Assembly: GCA_963925015.1 (NCBI GenBank)
Contig: CAWUTX010000063.1
Location: 1 to 25,107, forward strand
Direction of reading: 5' to 3'
DNA: 25,107 nucleotides
Origin: JAQBXX01 sp963925015
Lineage (GTDB): Bacteria; Pseudomonadota; Gammaproteobacteria; SURF-13
Shown: positions 13,457-20,969 of the stretch, one piece after another
Numbering within the stretch: position 1 is the first letter of the stretch
Layout of the letters: the number at the start of each line of letters is the position of its first letter
Program-made: the position numbers and the translations under genes
Notes under the pieces: model-generated
The model's database searches: none
The model's input: only the letters and a program-made list of their open reading frames with translations
What the model was told of the DNA's origin: nothing

Positions 13457-14281
13457 AATCCAGTCGAGCGCGCGCGTGGGCAACAGCCTGCGCAGCACGG
13501 CGAACAAATAGCTCGGAAACGTAACGTAGTAACGTGCGCGCGGACGCGGACTTTTCAGCGCCCGCAGCACTTTGCGCAGCACTGCGTCGGGCGGCAGGGT
13601 GAACGGCGCCGCCGGGCCCGGTTTGACGAGACGCCGCTCGAGTGCTGCGTATTGTTCGCGGTGCGCGCTGTTCGTGGTGTCGATGTTTTTCCTGTAGGCC
13701 ACAAAGCCGTTGGCGCGGAATTTACTCTTGATCGGGCCGGGCTCGATCAGGGATACGAAGATGGCGGTATCCGCCAGCTCCAGGCGCAAGGTATCGGTGA
13801 GACCTTCGAGGGCGTATTTGGTTGCGTTATAGGCGCCGCGATACGGCAGCGCGACAAACCCCAGCAGCGAACCGATGTTGATAATGCGCCCGTGCCGCTG
13901 GGCGCGCATGAGCGGAATGACACGGTTGATAAGTTCGGCGGTACCGAACAGGTTGGTTTCAAACTGCGCGCGCAGCACCTCGCGCCGCAAATCCTCGACC
14001 GCGCCGGGCTGGCCGTAGGCGCCGTTGTTGATGAGTACGTCGATGCGCCCCTCTGTGCGGCGTACGGCTTCATCCACCGCAGCGCGTATCGAAGCCGAGT
14101 CATCCAGATCGAGTTGCAAACTTTCCATGCCGTGCGCGGCCAGACGCTCAACATCCTCCGGCTTGCGCGCAGTTGCAAACACGCGGTGACCGAGCGCATG
14201 CAGATTTTCCGCCAGGCACAGGCCGATGCCGCTGGAGCAGCCCGTAACCAGAATGTTTTTCTGGGTGGTGGACGCCCTCAC
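13424..14281 (-). CDS. Short-chain dehydrogenase/reductase (classical SDR)
   Basis: A 285-residue classical SDR with NAD(P) motif TGCSSGIG (13-20), the stabilising NNGAYG (85-90), structural Asn110, and the catalytic Ser138, Tyr151 and Lys155 (YNATK). Arg39-Lys40 after strand 2 (TARK) favour NADPH. The C-terminal part (PRARYYVTFPSYLFAVLRRLLPTRALDWIL) resembles SDRs annotated as acting on lipid or steroid-like substrates, sometimes membrane-associated. The substrate cannot be told. It starts with GTG overlapping the exporter's TGA by 4 bp, so it is translationally coupled to the exporter. It converges on the cytochrome gene. Confidence 0.88.
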   Translation of the reverse strand: MRASTTQKNILVTGCSSGIGLCLAENLHALGHRVFATARKPEDVERLAAHGMESLQLDLDDSASIRAAVDEAVRRTEGRIDVLINNGAYGQPGAVEDLRREVLRAQFETNLFGTAELINRVIPLMRAQRHGRIINIGSLLGFVALPYRGAYNATKYALEGLTDTLRLELADTAIFVSLIEPGPIKSKFRANGFVAYRKNIDTTNSAHREQYAALERRLVKPGPAAPFTLPPDAVLRKVLRALKSPRPRARYYVTFPSYLFAVLRRLLPTRALDWILSSISRGEMR

Positions 14282-16110
14282 GCTGCGCCCATTTCGGGCG
14301 CAGCCAGCAGCTCACCCTGCTTGCGCCGTTCCTCCTGCTGCAAGGCCCACATCTGCGCATAGTGCCCGGCCTGTGCCAGCAGCTCACGGTGCGTCCCGCG
14401 CTCCACGACGCGGCCATGATCCAGCACCAGTATCTGGTCGGCGTCGATCACCGTGGACAAGCGGTGCGCGATCACCAGCGTGGCGTGGTTCGCCGCGACC
14501 TCGGCCAACGCGGAGAGTATCGCCTGTTCTGATCTGGAGTCGAGCGCCGAGGTGGCCTCGTCGAAGATCAGTATCTTCGGCCCTTTTAAAACGGTGCGCG
14601 CAATCGCCACGCGCTGCTTCTCGCCGCCGGAAAGTTTGAGGCCGCGTTCACCCACCATTGTGTCGTAACCCTTGGGCAGCGATTCGATGAACTCGTGTAT
14701 GTGCGCCAGCCGCGCCGCACGCAACACGTCTGCGCGCGCGGCCTCCGGTTTCGCGTAGGCGATGTTGTAATAAATGGTGTCGTTGAACAGCACGGTATCC
14801 TGCGGCACGATGCCGATGGCGGCGCGCAGGCTGGTCTGGGCAACATCACGGATATCCTGACCGTTGATGCTGATGCGCCCGCCGCTCAAGTCGTAGAAGC
14901 GGAACAGCAGGCGCGCGAGTGTTGACTTGCCCGCGCCGCTCGGCCCCACCACCGCGACCTTGTGGCCGGGCGCGATCTCAAAGTCCACATCGAATAAAAT
15001 TTTACGATCGGGGTCGTAGCCGAAATCGACGTGCTCGAAGCGCACGCGCCCTTCGCCCACCACCAGCGCTGCCGCCCCGGGCTTGTCCTTGATGTCAGTT
15101 TCCACCGCAAGCAGACTGAACATGCGCTCGATGTCGGCGAGCGAATTCTTTATTTCGCGGTAGACGAAACCGAGAAAATTGAGCGGGATGAACATCTGGA
15201 TGAGAAAGGCGTTGATGAGCACCAGATCGCCCAGCGTCAACGTGCCGCTCACCACCTCTGCGCTGGCGAGCCACATGAGCAGCGTGACGCCCACCGCGAT
15301 GATGGCGCTCTGGCCGAAATTGAGCGCCGCAAGCGAGGTCTGGTTCTTGACCGATACGCGTTCGAGCACGGTGAGGTTTTCGTCGTAACGCCGCGCCTCG
15401 TAGTCTTCGTTGCCGAAGTATTTCACCGTTTCGTAATTAATCAGGCTGTCGATCGCGCGCGTATTGGCCTTGGAGTCCATCTCGTTCTTGGCGCGCACGA
15501 AACCCATGCGCCACTCGGTGACGGCGAGCGTGAAGGCGACATACACCAGCAGCGTGACGAAGGTGATGATCGCATACCAAGCGGAGTACTTGTTGAGCAG
15601 TATGGCCGCGACCAGGGTGATCTCCAGCAGCGTCGGCAGGATATTGAACAGCATGAAACTCATCAGAAAGCTGATGCCACGCGTGCCGCGCTCGATGTCG
15701 CGCGACAGCCCGCCGGTCTGGCGCTCCAGATGAAAACGCAGCGCCAAGGCGTGCAGGTGGCGGAACACCTTGAGCGCGATGCGCCGGATGGCGCGCTGCG
15801 TCACCTTGGCGAACACCGCATCGCGCAGTTCGCCGAACAGCGCCGAGAGCAGCCGCAGCAGGCCGTATCCCAGCACGAACATGAGCGGCAGCACCAGCAG
15901 CGGGTGCTGCGCCACGTCGAGCCGATCCACGATATCCTTGAGCATGAACGGCACGCCGACATTGGCGAGCTTGGCCAGCACCAGACAGGCTATGGCGATC
16001 AGCACACGTCCGCGAAACTCCCACAGGTGGGGCAACAGGCTGCGCACCGCCTTCCAGTCGGAGCGGTGATGGGTGGGTGTGGTGGGTGTGGTGGTTGTGT
16101 GGCCGTGCAT
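14278..16110 (-). CDS. ABC exporter half-transporter, Atm1/HMT1-like
   Basis: A 610-residue fused permease-ATPase. Six membrane helices span about 33-320, with the Atm1-type stretches RQTGGLSRDIERGTRGISFL (130-149) and INYETVKYFGNE (224-235). The nucleotide-binding domain has Walker A GPSGAGKST (389-397), signature LSGGEKQ (493-499), Walker B ILIFDE (513-518) and the H-loop AHRLST. Bacterial Atm1 homologues export glutathione-related and metal-thiol compounds; the true cargo here is inference. The N-terminus MHGHTTTTPTTPTHH is a low-complexity His/Thr stretch coded by a GTG/GTT-type simple repeat and is variable in the family. The ribosome-binding site is poor. It forms an operon with the downstream SDR. 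Confidence 0.92.
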   Translation of the reverse strand: MHGHTTTTPTTPTHHRSDWKAVRSLLPHLWEFRGRVLIAIACLVLAKLANVGVPFMLKDIVDRLDVAQHPLLVLPLMFVLGYGLLRLLSALFGELRDAVFAKVTQRAIRRIALKVFRHLHALALRFHLERQTGGLSRDIERGTRGISFLMSFMLFNILPTLLEITLVAAILLNKYSAWYAIITFVTLLVYVAFTLAVTEWRMGFVRAKNEMDSKANTRAIDSLINYETVKYFGNEDYEARRYDENLTVLERVSVKNQTSLAALNFGQSAIIAVGVTLLMWLASAEVVSGTLTLGDLVLINAFLIQMFIPLNFLGFVYREIKNSLADIERMFSLLAVETDIKDKPGAAALVVGEGRVRFEHVDFGYDPDRKILFDVDFEIAPGHKVAVVGPSGAGKSTLARLLFRFYDLSGGRISINGQDIRDVAQTSLRAAIGIVPQDTVLFNDTIYYNIAYAKPEAARADVLRAARLAHIHEFIESLPKGYDTMVGERGLKLSGGEKQRVAIARTVLKGPKILIFDEATSALDSRSEQAILSALAEVAANHATLVIAHRLSTVIDADQILVLDHGRVVERGTHRELLAQAGHYAQMWALQQEERRKQGELLAAPEMGAA

Positions 16111-16190
16111 ATTTTGATCGTCGCAGTAGCGGGGGGCCGCAGCAGGGCATCAGGATTTGCGCTGATCGCTATTCAGGGCTGCTTTTGGAG

Positions 16191-16196
16191 TATAAT
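16191..16196 (+). promoter_or_regulatory. Candidate -10 box upstream of the fmdB-DUF502-aspS genes
   Basis: A perfect TATAAT lies 74 bp before the FmdB start in the divergent gap of 159 bp. The sequence at the -35 distance is poor (GCTATT), so an activator or a different sigma factor may be needed. Confidence 0.35.
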
Positions 16197-16269
16197 ATGG
16201 CATAGATTTTACGCACACACCGATTTATCCCAATCATATTATCTTGGCACACCTTTTCGACTTGCCCCG

Positions 16270-16611
16270 ATGCCGATTTACGAATATGAATGCAATGCCT
16301 GCGGGCACCGTCTGGAGGTCATCCAGAAATTCAGCGACGAGCCGCTCGCTGAATGTCCGGCGTGCGGCAAATCTGCCCTGCACAAACTGCTTTCTGCGCC
16401 GTCGTTTCACCTGAAAGGCAGCGGCTGGTACCAGACCGACTTCAAAGAAGGCGGCAAGAAAAAGCTCGCCGAGACAACGCAGACGGATGCAACAGGTGTA
16501 GCCAAGGCCAGCGACAGCACTGCGGGCACCAAAGACGCTGCCGCGCCCGCAGCCGCTGCCGCCGTCACTGCCCCAAAACCCGCAGCGGCGACCGGCTCGG
16601 ATGCCGCCTAA
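16270..16611 (+). CDS. FmdB-family zinc ribbon protein
   Basis: A 113-residue protein that starts MPIYEYECNACGHRLEVIQK, the hallmark of the FmdB zinc-ribbon family. The zinc ligands are Cys8, Cys11, Cys29 and Cys32. After the ribbon comes the usual SAPSFHLKGSGWYQTDF segment and then a disordered tail rich in Ala, Thr and Lys (residues 60-113). The family is common beside DUF502 and aspS in proteobacteria, but its biochemical role is not settled. I take 16270 as start because the conserved N-terminus begins there; the much longer upstream open frame is antisense to the ABC exporter. The ribosome-binding signal is weak. Confidence 0.9.
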   Translation: MPIYEYECNACGHRLEVIQKFSDEPLAECPACGKSALHKLLSAPSFHLKGSGWYQTDFKEGGKKKLAETTQTDATGVAKASDSTAGTKDAAAPAAAAAVTAPKPAAATGSDAA

Positions 16612-16637
16612 GCCACTCCTCTAAAGCGCACAACGTT

Positions 16638-17276
16638 ATGTCGCACATGCGCCGCTATATCATCTCCGGTCTGCTGATCTGGGTGCCGCTCGGCGTCACC
16701 GTGCTGGTCATCAAGCTGCTGGTGGACATCATGGACAACACCCTGCTGCTGCTGCCCGCCGCCTACCATCCCGATGTACTGCTCGGCATCCACATCCCCG
16801 GTCTCGGCGTGTTGCTGTCCGCCACCGTGGTTCTTACCACCGGTATCGTGGTGGCCAATTTTTTCGGACGCCAGTTGGTAGAGGCATGGGAACGTTTGCT
16901 CGCACGCATCCCGCTGGTGCGCTCTATTTATGCCGGCGCGAAGCAGGTTTCGGAAACGCTGTTTGCACCCGGCGGGCAATCCTTCCGCAAGGTGCTGCTG
17001 ATCGAATATCCGCGCCGTGGACTGTGGACGGTGGCCCTCCAGACCGGCGTTACCGTCGGCGAGGCACAGACCAAGACCAGCGAGGAGGTCATCAATGTGT
17101 ATGTGCCGACCACGCCCAACCCGACCTCCGGCTTTTTTATCATGGTGCCCAGGCGCGACACGATTGAACTCGACATGAGCGTGGACGAAGGCCTCAAGAT
17201 GATCATCTCCATGGGCGCGGTGGTACCGGAGTGGCGCGGCAGACCGGCCATCAGCACTGCACCGCCTCACGCTTAA
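16638..17276 (+). CDS. DUF502 membrane protein
   Basis: A 212-residue protein of the DUF502 family. Two transmembrane segments are evident, about 8-30 (ISGLLIWVPLGVTVLVIKLL) and 55-77 (LGVLLSATVVLTTGIVVANF). They are followed by a cytosolic part with RIPLVRSIYAGAKQVSETLF, YVPTTPNPTSGFFIMV and DEGLKMIISMGAV, all highly typical of the family. Function is unknown; the link with fmdB and aspS is widely conserved in beta- and gammaproteobacteria. Start is either 16638 or the ATG 9 bp later; neither has a strong ribosome-binding site. It begins 26 bp after the FmdB stop. Confidence 0.9.
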   Translation: MSHMRRYIISGLLIWVPLGVTVLVIKLLVDIMDNTLLLLPAAYHPDVLLGIHIPGLGVLLSATVVLTTGIVVANFFGRQLVEAWERLLARIPLVRSIYAGAKQVSETLFAPGGQSFRKVLLIEYPRRGLWTVALQTGVTVGEAQTKTSEEVINVYVPTTPNPTSGFFIMVPRRDTIELDMSVDEGLKMIISMGAVVPEWRGRPAISTAPPHA

Positions 17277-17305
17277 ACATCAGCTTTTATTTTCAGGAAC
17301 CCGTC

Positions 17306-19090
17306 ATGCGCAGCCATTATTGCGGGCACGTCAACGAATCATTGCTCGACCAGCACGTCACCCTCTGCGGCTGGGCGCACCGGCGGCGCGATCACGGCGG
17401 CGTGATCTTCGTCGATCTGCGCGACCGCGAGGGCCTGGTGCAGATCGTGTTCGCTCCCGAACAAATCGAAGCCTTTGGTCTGGCCGAACGCGTGCGCAAC
17501 GAATACGTGCTGCGCATCCAAGGGCGCGTGCGCCGACGCCCGCCGGGTACGGAAAATTCCGGGCTGCCGACCGGCATGATCGAGGTGATCGGCGAGCAGG
17601 TGGAAATACTCAACGCCGCACAGCCGCTGCCATTTCAGCTCGACGAGGACGGCGTGAACGAAGAAACGCGCCTGCGCTACCGCTATATCGACCTGCGCCG
17701 CACGGAGATGCTGGAGCGGCTGCGTCTGCGTGCACGCATCACGCACACGCTGCGCGGCTTTCTCGATACGCACGGGTTTCTCGATGTCGAAACACCGATG
17801 CTCACCAAGGCCACACCCGAAGGCGCGCGCGACTATCTGGTGCCGTCGCGCACGCACCCCGGCGATTTTTTCGCGCTGCCGCAATCGCCACAACTGTTCA
17901 AACAACTGCTGATGATGTCGGGCCTCGACCGCTATTACCAGTTTGCGCGCTGCTTCCGCGACGAAGACCTGCGCGCCGACCGCCAGCCGGAATTCACCCA
18001 GCTCGACATCGAGACCTCGTTCATGGACGAGAACGCCATCATGCTCCTGATGGAGGACATGATGCGCGAGCTGTTCGCCAAGGTGCTGGAGATCGCACTG
18101 CCGAAGCCATTCCCGCGCATGACCTGGCGCAAAGCCATGACACTCTATGGCGTGGACAAACCCGATCTGCGCATTCCGCTCGAGCTGGTGGATGTCGGCG
18201 ACCTGATGCGCGACGTCGAGTTCAAGGTATTCTCCGCACCCGCCAACGACCCCGCCGGGCGCGTCGCGGCGCTGTGCCTGCCGGGCGGCGGCGCGCTCAC
18301 GCGCAAGGAGATCGACGACTACACCCAGTTCGTCGCCATCTACGGCGCTAAGGGCCTCGCCTACATCAAGGTGAACGAGCGCGCGAAAGGCCGCGAGGGT
18401 CTGCAGTCACCGATACTAAAATTCATGGCGGATGAAGTCATTGCGGAAATCATGCAGCGCACCGATGCCGCCGACGGCGACCTCATCTTCTTCGGCGCCG
18501 ACAAGGCCAAGATCGTGTGCGACGCACTCGGCGCTCTGCGCATCAAGCTCGGCCACGACCGTGGTCTGGTGCAGCATGGCTGGCAGCCGTTGTGGGTAGT
18601 GGATTTCCCGATGTTCGAACACGATGCCGCGAACGGACGCTGGGCGGCGCTGCATCACCCGTTCACCGCGCCTGCGGTGGATGACATCGCCGCGCTGGAG
18701 CGCGACCCCGGCGCGTGCCTGTCGCGCGCCTACGACCTGGTGCTGAATGGGACCGAACTCGGCGGCGGCTCGATCCGCATCCACCGCCCCGAGATGCAGA
18801 GCGCGGTATTCCGTCTGCTCGGCATCGACGATGAACAGGCGCAGGAAAAATTCGGCTTTCTGCTCGACGCACTCAAGTACGGTTGCCCGCCGCACGGCGG
18901 CATCGCGTTCGGTCTCGACCGCCTCACCATGCTGATGACCGGCGCGAGCTCGATCCGCGAGGTGATGGCCTTCCCCAAGACGCAGACCGCCGCCTGCCCG
19001 CTCACCGGCGCGCCGTCGCCGGCGTCGGAGGCGCAATTGCGTGAGCTATCCATTCGTCTGCGTCAACAGACGAAACCCGCCGCCCCATAA
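17306..19090 (+). CDS. aspS: Aspartyl-tRNA synthetase, probably non-discriminating
   Basis: A 594-residue bacterial-type class IIb synthetase. The anticodon-binding OB fold occupies 1-105. Catalytic motifs are motif 1 around GFLDVETPMLTKATPEGARD (157-176), motif 2 FRDEDLRADRQPEFTQLD (217-234) and motif 3 GIAFGLDRLTMLM near the end, with the bacterial GAD insertion between. His30 (RRRDHGG) and Gly81 (PPGTENSG) match the pair linked in Pseudomonas aeruginosa to loose tRNA recognition, so it may also charge tRNA-Asn, with GatCAB finishing the Asn. The ATG at 17306 has AGGA seven bases before it and starts the conserved N-terminus. It follows DUF502 by 29 bp. Confidence 0.96.
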   Translation: MRSHYCGHVNESLLDQHVTLCGWAHRRRDHGGVIFVDLRDREGLVQIVFAPEQIEAFGLAERVRNEYVLRIQGRVRRRPPGTENSGLPTGMIEVIGEQVEILNAAQPLPFQLDEDGVNEETRLRYRYIDLRRTEMLERLRLRARITHTLRGFLDTHGFLDVETPMLTKATPEGARDYLVPSRTHPGDFFALPQSPQLFKQLLMMSGLDRYYQFARCFRDEDLRADRQPEFTQLDIETSFMDENAIMLLMEDMMRELFAKVLEIALPKPFPRMTWRKAMTLYGVDKPDLRIPLELVDVGDLMRDVEFKVFSAPANDPAGRVAALCLPGGGALTRKEIDDYTQFVAIYGAKGLAYIKVNERAKGREGLQSPILKFMADEVIAEIMQRTDAADGDLIFFGADKAKIVCDALGALRIKLGHDRGLVQHGWQPLWVVDFPMFEHDAANGRWAALHHPFTAPAVDDIAALERDPGACLSRAYDLVLNGTELGGGSIRIHRPEMQSAVFRLLGIDDEQAQEKFGFLLDALKYGCPPHGGIAFGLDRLTMLMTGASSIREVMAFPKTQTAACPLTGAPSPASEAQLRELSIRLRQQTKPAAP

Positions 19091-19163
19091 CGTCAGGCCG
19101 GCTTGACTTGAACTGTTACGCTATCCTCCGGGTCGAATAACTCCGATACCGGGAACGCAAGCA

Positions 19164-20297
19164 ATGGCGCGCACAGCAACCTCACAGCACACCATGAGCG
19201 ACGCCATCACTACGCGCGTGACGCCCGGCGCGCGCGGCGCAGCACCCTTGCTGACTTACCGCGACGATCAGTTCACCGACGCGGTCGCACACGCCACGCA
19301 GCCCATGTGGGAGCAACTGCACGGCCTCATCAGCGACGTGGACTGGTTGCTCAAGGCGCCGCTGATCCACCGCATCCATCAGCTCAAAAAAGAAAAACGC
19401 GCGCTCATCCTCGCGCACAATTATCAGTTGCCGGAAATCGCCTACGGTGTAGCGGACAAGGTAGGCGACTCGCTGCAGCTTGCGCAATACGCTGCCGCGC
19501 TCAATCAAGACGATGCGCCGATCGTCGTGATGTGCGGCGTACACTTCATGGCCGAGACGGTGAAGGTGCTGGCACCGGAACGCACCGTGCTGATCCCCGA
19601 CGTTGAGGCGGGTTGCTCGCTCGCCGAGTCCATCACCGGCGCCGATGTGCGCCTGCTCAAACAGCGTTATCCCGGCGCGCCGGTGGTGAGTTACGTGAAC
19701 ACCTCCGCTGAAGTGAAAGCGGAATCGGATTACTGCTGCACCTCAAGCAACGCCGTGCGCGTGGTAGAGGCGGCGGCGCGTGAATACGACAGTCCGCGTG
19801 TGATCTTTCTGCCCGATCACTATCTCGCCGCCAACGTGGCTAAACAAACCTCCATCGAGATCATCGCCTGGCACGGCACCTGTATGGTGCACGAACGCTT
19901 CACACCCGAACAGATACGCGCCTTGCGTACGCAATTCCCCGGCGTGCGTGTGCTCGCGCATCCGGAATGCCCGCCCGAGGTATGCGCCGAAGCCGATTTT
20001 GTCGGCTCCACCTCCGGCATGATCCGTGACGTGCAAAACTCCGGTGCAGCCAAAGTGGTCATGGTGACAGAGTGCTCCATGGCGGATAACGTCGCAGCAG
20101 AAAATCCGGATGTGGATTTCGTACGCCCATGCGTGCTGTGCCCGCACATGCAGCGTATCACGCTGCCGAAAATACTCACCGCACTGGAAACGCTATCACC
20201 GCAAGTGGAAGTGGATGCGAGCATCATTCCCGCCGCGCGCCGCGCGGTGGAGCGCATGCTTGCCGTCAGCGCCACGGCATCATCCGCGCATGGTTAA
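19164..20297 (+). CDS. nadA: Quinolinate synthase A (NadA)
   Basis: A 377-residue 4Fe-4S enzyme that condenses iminoaspartate with dihydroxyacetone phosphate to quinolinate in NAD synthesis. Key blocks are LAHNYQLPEIAYGVADKVGD (83-102), VMCGVHFMAETVK (122-134) and SYVNTSAEVKAESDYCCTSSNA. Further on are WHGTCMVHERF (236-246), VGSTSGM and RPCVLCPHM (321-329). The cluster ligands are probably Cys124, Cys240 and Cys326. About 30 residues of variable N-terminus precede the conserved part; an ATG at 19194 is an alternative start. No strong ribosome-binding site is seen. It follows aspS in the same direction with a 73-bp gap. Downstream the sequence decays into gene fragments. Confidence 0.95.
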   Translation: MARTATSQHTMSDAITTRVTPGARGAAPLLTYRDDQFTDAVAHATQPMWEQLHGLISDVDWLLKAPLIHRIHQLKKEKRALILAHNYQLPEIAYGVADKVGDSLQLAQYAAALNQDDAPIVVMCGVHFMAETVKVLAPERTVLIPDVEAGCSLAESITGADVRLLKQRYPGAPVVSYVNTSAEVKAESDYCCTSSNAVRVVEAAAREYDSPRVIFLPDHYLAANVAKQTSIEIIAWHGTCMVHERFTPEQIRALRTQFPGVRVLAHPECPPEVCAEADFVGSTSGMIRDVQNSGAAKVVMVTECSMADNVAAENPDVDFVRPCVLCPHMQRITLPKILTALETLSPQVEVDASIIPAARRAVERMLAVSATASSAHG

Positions 20298-20308
20298 AGC
20301 CCCACGGC

Positions 20309-20440
20309 AAAACCGCAGCGGCACAGGCCGTCGGGCGCGCCTCCAACTCTCTGCATGGCATCAAGTCGATCTATGTCAAGAATTTTGAGGCCAAGGTGGA
20401 AAGCAACAAGATCCCCAAGTACCGCATCAACGCCAGCATA
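20309..20440 (+). pseudogene. Dodecin-like flavin-binding protein fragment
   Basis: One frame reads KTAAAQAVGRASNSLHGIKS followed by IYVKNFEAKVESNKIPKYRI and NASI. This resembles the second half of dodecins, small flavin-storing proteins of about 70 residues: helix AAxxAVxRAS, then strand SIYV-NFEA-V-NNKI-YR-NA. The N-terminal strand is missing because nadA coding sequence occupies that place. After NASI the usual closing strand (ISFVV-D) is replaced by unrelated residues. There is no usable start codon, so I call it a remnant. The family assignment rests on pattern recognition only. Confidence 0.55.
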
Positions 20441-20524
20441 ATTAGTGACCGGCATCGAATAAAAAGGGCATCCGGAATCTAGCATGGGAAGCGGGTGCGC
20501 CAAGCTTCCTCGATGGCTGGCTAA

Positions 20525-20689
20525 TCAATGTTGGAATAAGTGGAATGGCCTTGGGCGCATAGCAGGTTTCGACCCATAACAAACGCTTAAGGTTCGCGGG
20601 ATGGCCAGGATCAGCGGATTCTTATCGCGATACGGTTTGAGTTTTTTCGACAGAAGCCGTGCGGCTTCCTTGCGGTTTTGAAACAGCAT
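20525..20689 (-). pseudogene. Phosphoribosyltransferase (COG1926-like) N-terminal fragment
   Basis: The first 32 codons (20689 down to 20594) read MLFQNRKEAARLLSKKLKPY then RDKNPLILAIPR. This is the standard opening of a predicted phosphoribosyltransferase, normally continuing IPRGGVPVG. Here the match ends at IPR and the frame runs on with unrelated residues to a stop at 20525. GGAGGG seven bases before the ATG shows that the original translation start survives. The rest of the gene (about 180 residues) is gone. Confidence 0.65.
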
Positions 20690-20792
20690 GAGCATCCCTC
20701 CGCACGCTAACCTTATCTGCTCCACTGACGCTAGAGTATACTGCAATCACAATAGCCTAAAACTCTGTCTGTGGCAGCCAATACAGGTGGAT

Positions 20793-20813
20793 GGTATGTC
20801 TATCAGACATGCC
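20793..20813. other. 21-bp palindrome of unknown role
   Basis: GGTATGTCT-ATC-AGACATGCC, nine-base arms with one G-T type mismatch. It lies 157 bp before the acyl-activating gene in unassigned sequence. It could be an operator, but no partner regulator is adjacent. Confidence 0.3.
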
Positions 20814-20969
20814 TTGCAGAACTACATGGTATCCATGAAGCGATCACGCATCCGCATACTGCCACGAGCATGGAGCCCGCAGCAGTGATAACTGCCACAC
20901 ATCACGTCATACTCGGCAAGCTGCACGGATGACTATGTGCTCTGCAACTGATAGAACTTGGAGTTGATG

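Larger units (their letters stand above)
20298..20969. other. Gene-poor decayed region between nadA and the acyl-activating gene
   Basis: About 670 bp with no intact gene. It holds two recognisable fragments (dodecin-like, plus strand; phosphoribosyltransferase, minus strand), one palindrome, and otherwise sequence I cannot assign. No terminator with a T-run was found after nadA. Confidence 0.7.

Noticed and set aside
15031..16269. Long plus-strand open frame leading into the FmdB protein
   Set aside because: It is antisense to the ABC exporter and has no motifs. The FmdB family always begins at MPIYEY, so the extension is chance.
19103..19127. TTGACT and TATCCT before nadA as a promoter
   Set aside because: The spacing is only 13 bp, too short for sigma-70. 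No better pair was found at correct spacing.
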